NCBI GenBank assembly: GCA_947625455.1
Contig: CANQOJ010000113.1
Span: forward strand, 1-7,170
From: an uncultured Clostridia bacterium
GTDB taxonomy: Bacteria; Bacillota; Clostridia; Oscillospirales; Ruminococcaceae
Reading direction: 5' to 3'
Length of the DNA: 7,170 bases
The position numbers and the translations under genes are program-made. The notes under the pieces were generated by a model that ran no database searches, was not told the origin of the DNA, and was given only the letters and a program-made list of their open reading frames with translations. The stretch's first letter is position 1; each line of letters begins with the position of its first letter. Positions 5,947-7,170 of the stretch are shown here, in pieces.

Positions 5947-7149
5947 TTGAGCAAAGCATTGATTATAGGCGCGGGCGGCGTGGCTTCGGTTGTTGTGGCG
6001 AAATGCTGTCAGAACAGCGAAGTGTTTTCGGAAATCATGATTGCGTCAAGGACGAAGGCGAAATGCGACGCATTAAAGGAAAAATGGCAGGACAAGACGA
6101 AAACCGTTATCTCAACGGCTGCTGTAAATGCCGACAATGTTCCCGAACTTGTCGCATTGATTAAATCGTACAAGCCCGACATTGTGATGAATATCGCGCT
6201 TCCGTATCAGGATTTGCATATCATGGACGCCTGCCTTGAATGTAAAGTCGACTATCTCGACACGGCGAATTATGAACCCGAAGATACCGCAAAGTTTGAG
6301 TATTCCTGGCAGTGGGCATATAAAGAGCGCTTTGAAAAGGCGGGGATTACCGCTGTTCTGGGGTGCGGGTTCGATCCGGGCGTTACGGGGGTTTTCTCGG
6401 CTTATGCGCAAAAGCACGAGTTTGACGAGATAAACTATATCGACATTCTCGACTGCAACGGCGGCGACCATGGTTATCCTTTTGCAACAAACTTCAACCC
6501 CGAAATCAATATCCGCGAAGTCTCCGCAAAGGGCAGCTATATCGAGGACGGCAAGTGGGTTGAAACCGAGCCTATGGAGATAAAGCGCGTGTACAACTTC
6601 AAAGGCGTAGGCGAAAAGGATATGTACTTGCTTCATCACGAGGAACTTGAAAGCCTTGCGCTGAACATCAAGGGCATAAAGCGGATACGCTTCTTTATGA
6701 CGTTCGGGCAAAGTTATTTAAACCATTTGCAGTGCCTTAAAGATGTGGGAATGACAAGCATTGAGCCTATTATGTTCGAGGGGAAGGAAATAGTGCCTTT
6801 GCAGTTTCTGAAAGCTGTTTTGCCCGATCCTGCTTCATTAGGACCGAGAACGGTAGGCAAGACCAACATAGGCTGTATATTCCGCGGCAAAAAGGACGGC
6901 AAGGACAAGAACTACTATCTCTACAACATCTGCGACCACCAGGAATGTTACAAGGAAGTCGGCTCGCAGGCAATTTCGTACACAACGGGCGTTCCCGCAA
7001 TGATAGGCGCTATGATGGTGCTTACGGGAAAATGGAAGAAAGCGGGCGTTTGGAATGTCGAGCAGTTTGATCCCGATCCGTTTATGGACGCGTTGAATAA
7101 GTGGGGATTGCCGTGGGAAGAGGACAGAAATCCTGTTTTGGTTGACTGA
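5947..7149 (+). CDS. Carboxynorspermidine/carboxyspermidine dehydrogenase (saccharopine dehydrogenase family)
   Basis: This 400-residue reductase belongs to the saccharopine dehydrogenase-like family, whose polyamine members condense L-aspartate semialdehyde with a diamine and reduce the imine with NADPH, giving carboxyspermidine (from putrescine) or carboxynorspermidine (from diaminopropane). A Rossmann motif GAGGVA (8-13) opens the protein, and ASR (33-35) after the second strand fits NADP binding. Further blocks are DTANYEPED (105-113), GCGFDPGVTGVFSAYA (139-154), the DCNGGDHGYPFATNF region (169-183), TTGVPAMIGAMMV (346-358), and a C-terminal segment ending near GLPWEED. Length matches the family. 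The family could also include true saccharopine or other opine-type reductases, but the polyamine operon strongly favours this role. The TTG start is set by the upstream AGGGGGT. The next gene begins 14 bases after the stop. Confidence 0.92.
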   Translation: MSKALIIGAGGVASVVVAKCCQNSEVFSEIMIASRTKAKCDALKEKWQDKTKTVISTAAVNADNVPELVALIKSYKPDIVMNIALPYQDLHIMDACLECKVDYLDTANYEPEDTAKFEYSWQWAYKERFEKAGITAVLGCGFDPGVTGVFSAYAQKHEFDEINYIDILDCNGGDHGYPFATNFNPEINIREVSAKGSYIEDGKWVETEPMEIKRVYNFKGVGEKDMYLLHHEELESLALNIKGIKRIRFFMTFGQSYLNHLQCLKDVGMTSIEPIMFEGKEIVPLQFLKAVLPDPASLGPRTVGKTNIGCIFRGKKDGKDKNYYLYNICDHQECYKEVGSQAISYTTGVPAMIGAMMVLTGKWKKAGVWNVEQFDPDPFMDALNKWGLPWEEDRNPVLVD

Positions 7150-7163
7150 AAGGAGAGCTGACA

Positions 7164-7170
7164 ATGGCTG
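7164..7170 (+). CDS. Start of the next operon gene, probably carboxy(nor)spermidine decarboxylase (partial)
   Basis: Only ATG GCT and one further base are inside the window. An AAAGGAG site (7149-7155) lies 8 bases upstream, so a start here is well supported. The dehydrogenase is usually followed by NspC-type carboxy(nor)spermidine decarboxylase, a PLP enzyme that finishes the pathway. That identity is inferred purely from gene order, since no diagnostic residue is visible. Confidence 0.6.

Noticed and set aside
6112..6711. Minus-strand frame of 199 codons opposite the dehydrogenase
   Set aside because: The plus-strand gene carries all the recognisable motifs, and the antisense frame lacks a convincing start context.

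Overview
The window looks like a chromosomal segment from a Gram-positive anaerobe of the class Clostridia, most likely a gut Oscillospiraceae/Ruminococcaceae type. This is inferred from strong AAGGGGG/AAAGGAG ribosome-binding sites, frequent GTG and TTG starts, SigA-type promoters, medium GC, and a clostridial-style polyamine operon. It is an inference from gene content, not a database match.

Layout. Positions 1-349 carry no credible gene. They hold layered repeats: a 142-base foldback element in which an outer perfect 21-bp stem encloses three adjacent hairpins, a 66-bp tandem repeat (163-322), a 14-bp tandem repeat (226-253), and a CTAG-rich microrepeat (321-353) that supplies the stop codon of the next gene. 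A PHP-domain metallophosphoesterase lies on the minus strand (350-1192). A divergent regulatory region (1193-1462) follows, with an exact consensus promoter for the PHP gene and a good extended -10 promoter for the plus-strand operon. From 1463 to beyond the right edge, everything reads on the plus strand as one compact operon: speD (S-adenosylmethionine decarboxylase), an Orn/Lys/Arg decarboxylase (speA-like), an unknown two-TM protein, speE (spermidine synthase family), a 13-codon minicistron made by duplication of the speE tail, an unknown three-TM protein, a carboxy(nor)spermidine dehydrogenase, and the first two codons of a further gene, expected to be carboxy(nor)spermidine decarboxylase.

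How the genes fit together. The amino-acid decarboxylase supplies a diamine or agmatine. SpeD makes decarboxylated S-adenosylmethionine and SpeE uses it to add an aminopropyl group. The dehydrogenase, with the decarboxylase predicted next, would add an aminopropyl group by a chemically different route, from aspartate semialdehyde. One transcription unit therefore carries both known routes to spermidine-like triamines. Interleaved with them are two small membrane proteins of unknown function that share one plan: a membrane anchor, an extracytoplasmic domain of about 90-125 residues, then one or two more membrane segments. The dual pathway with its two membrane proteins, the duplicated speE tail with chained ATGA junctions, and the foldback repeat at the left edge are the most interesting items.
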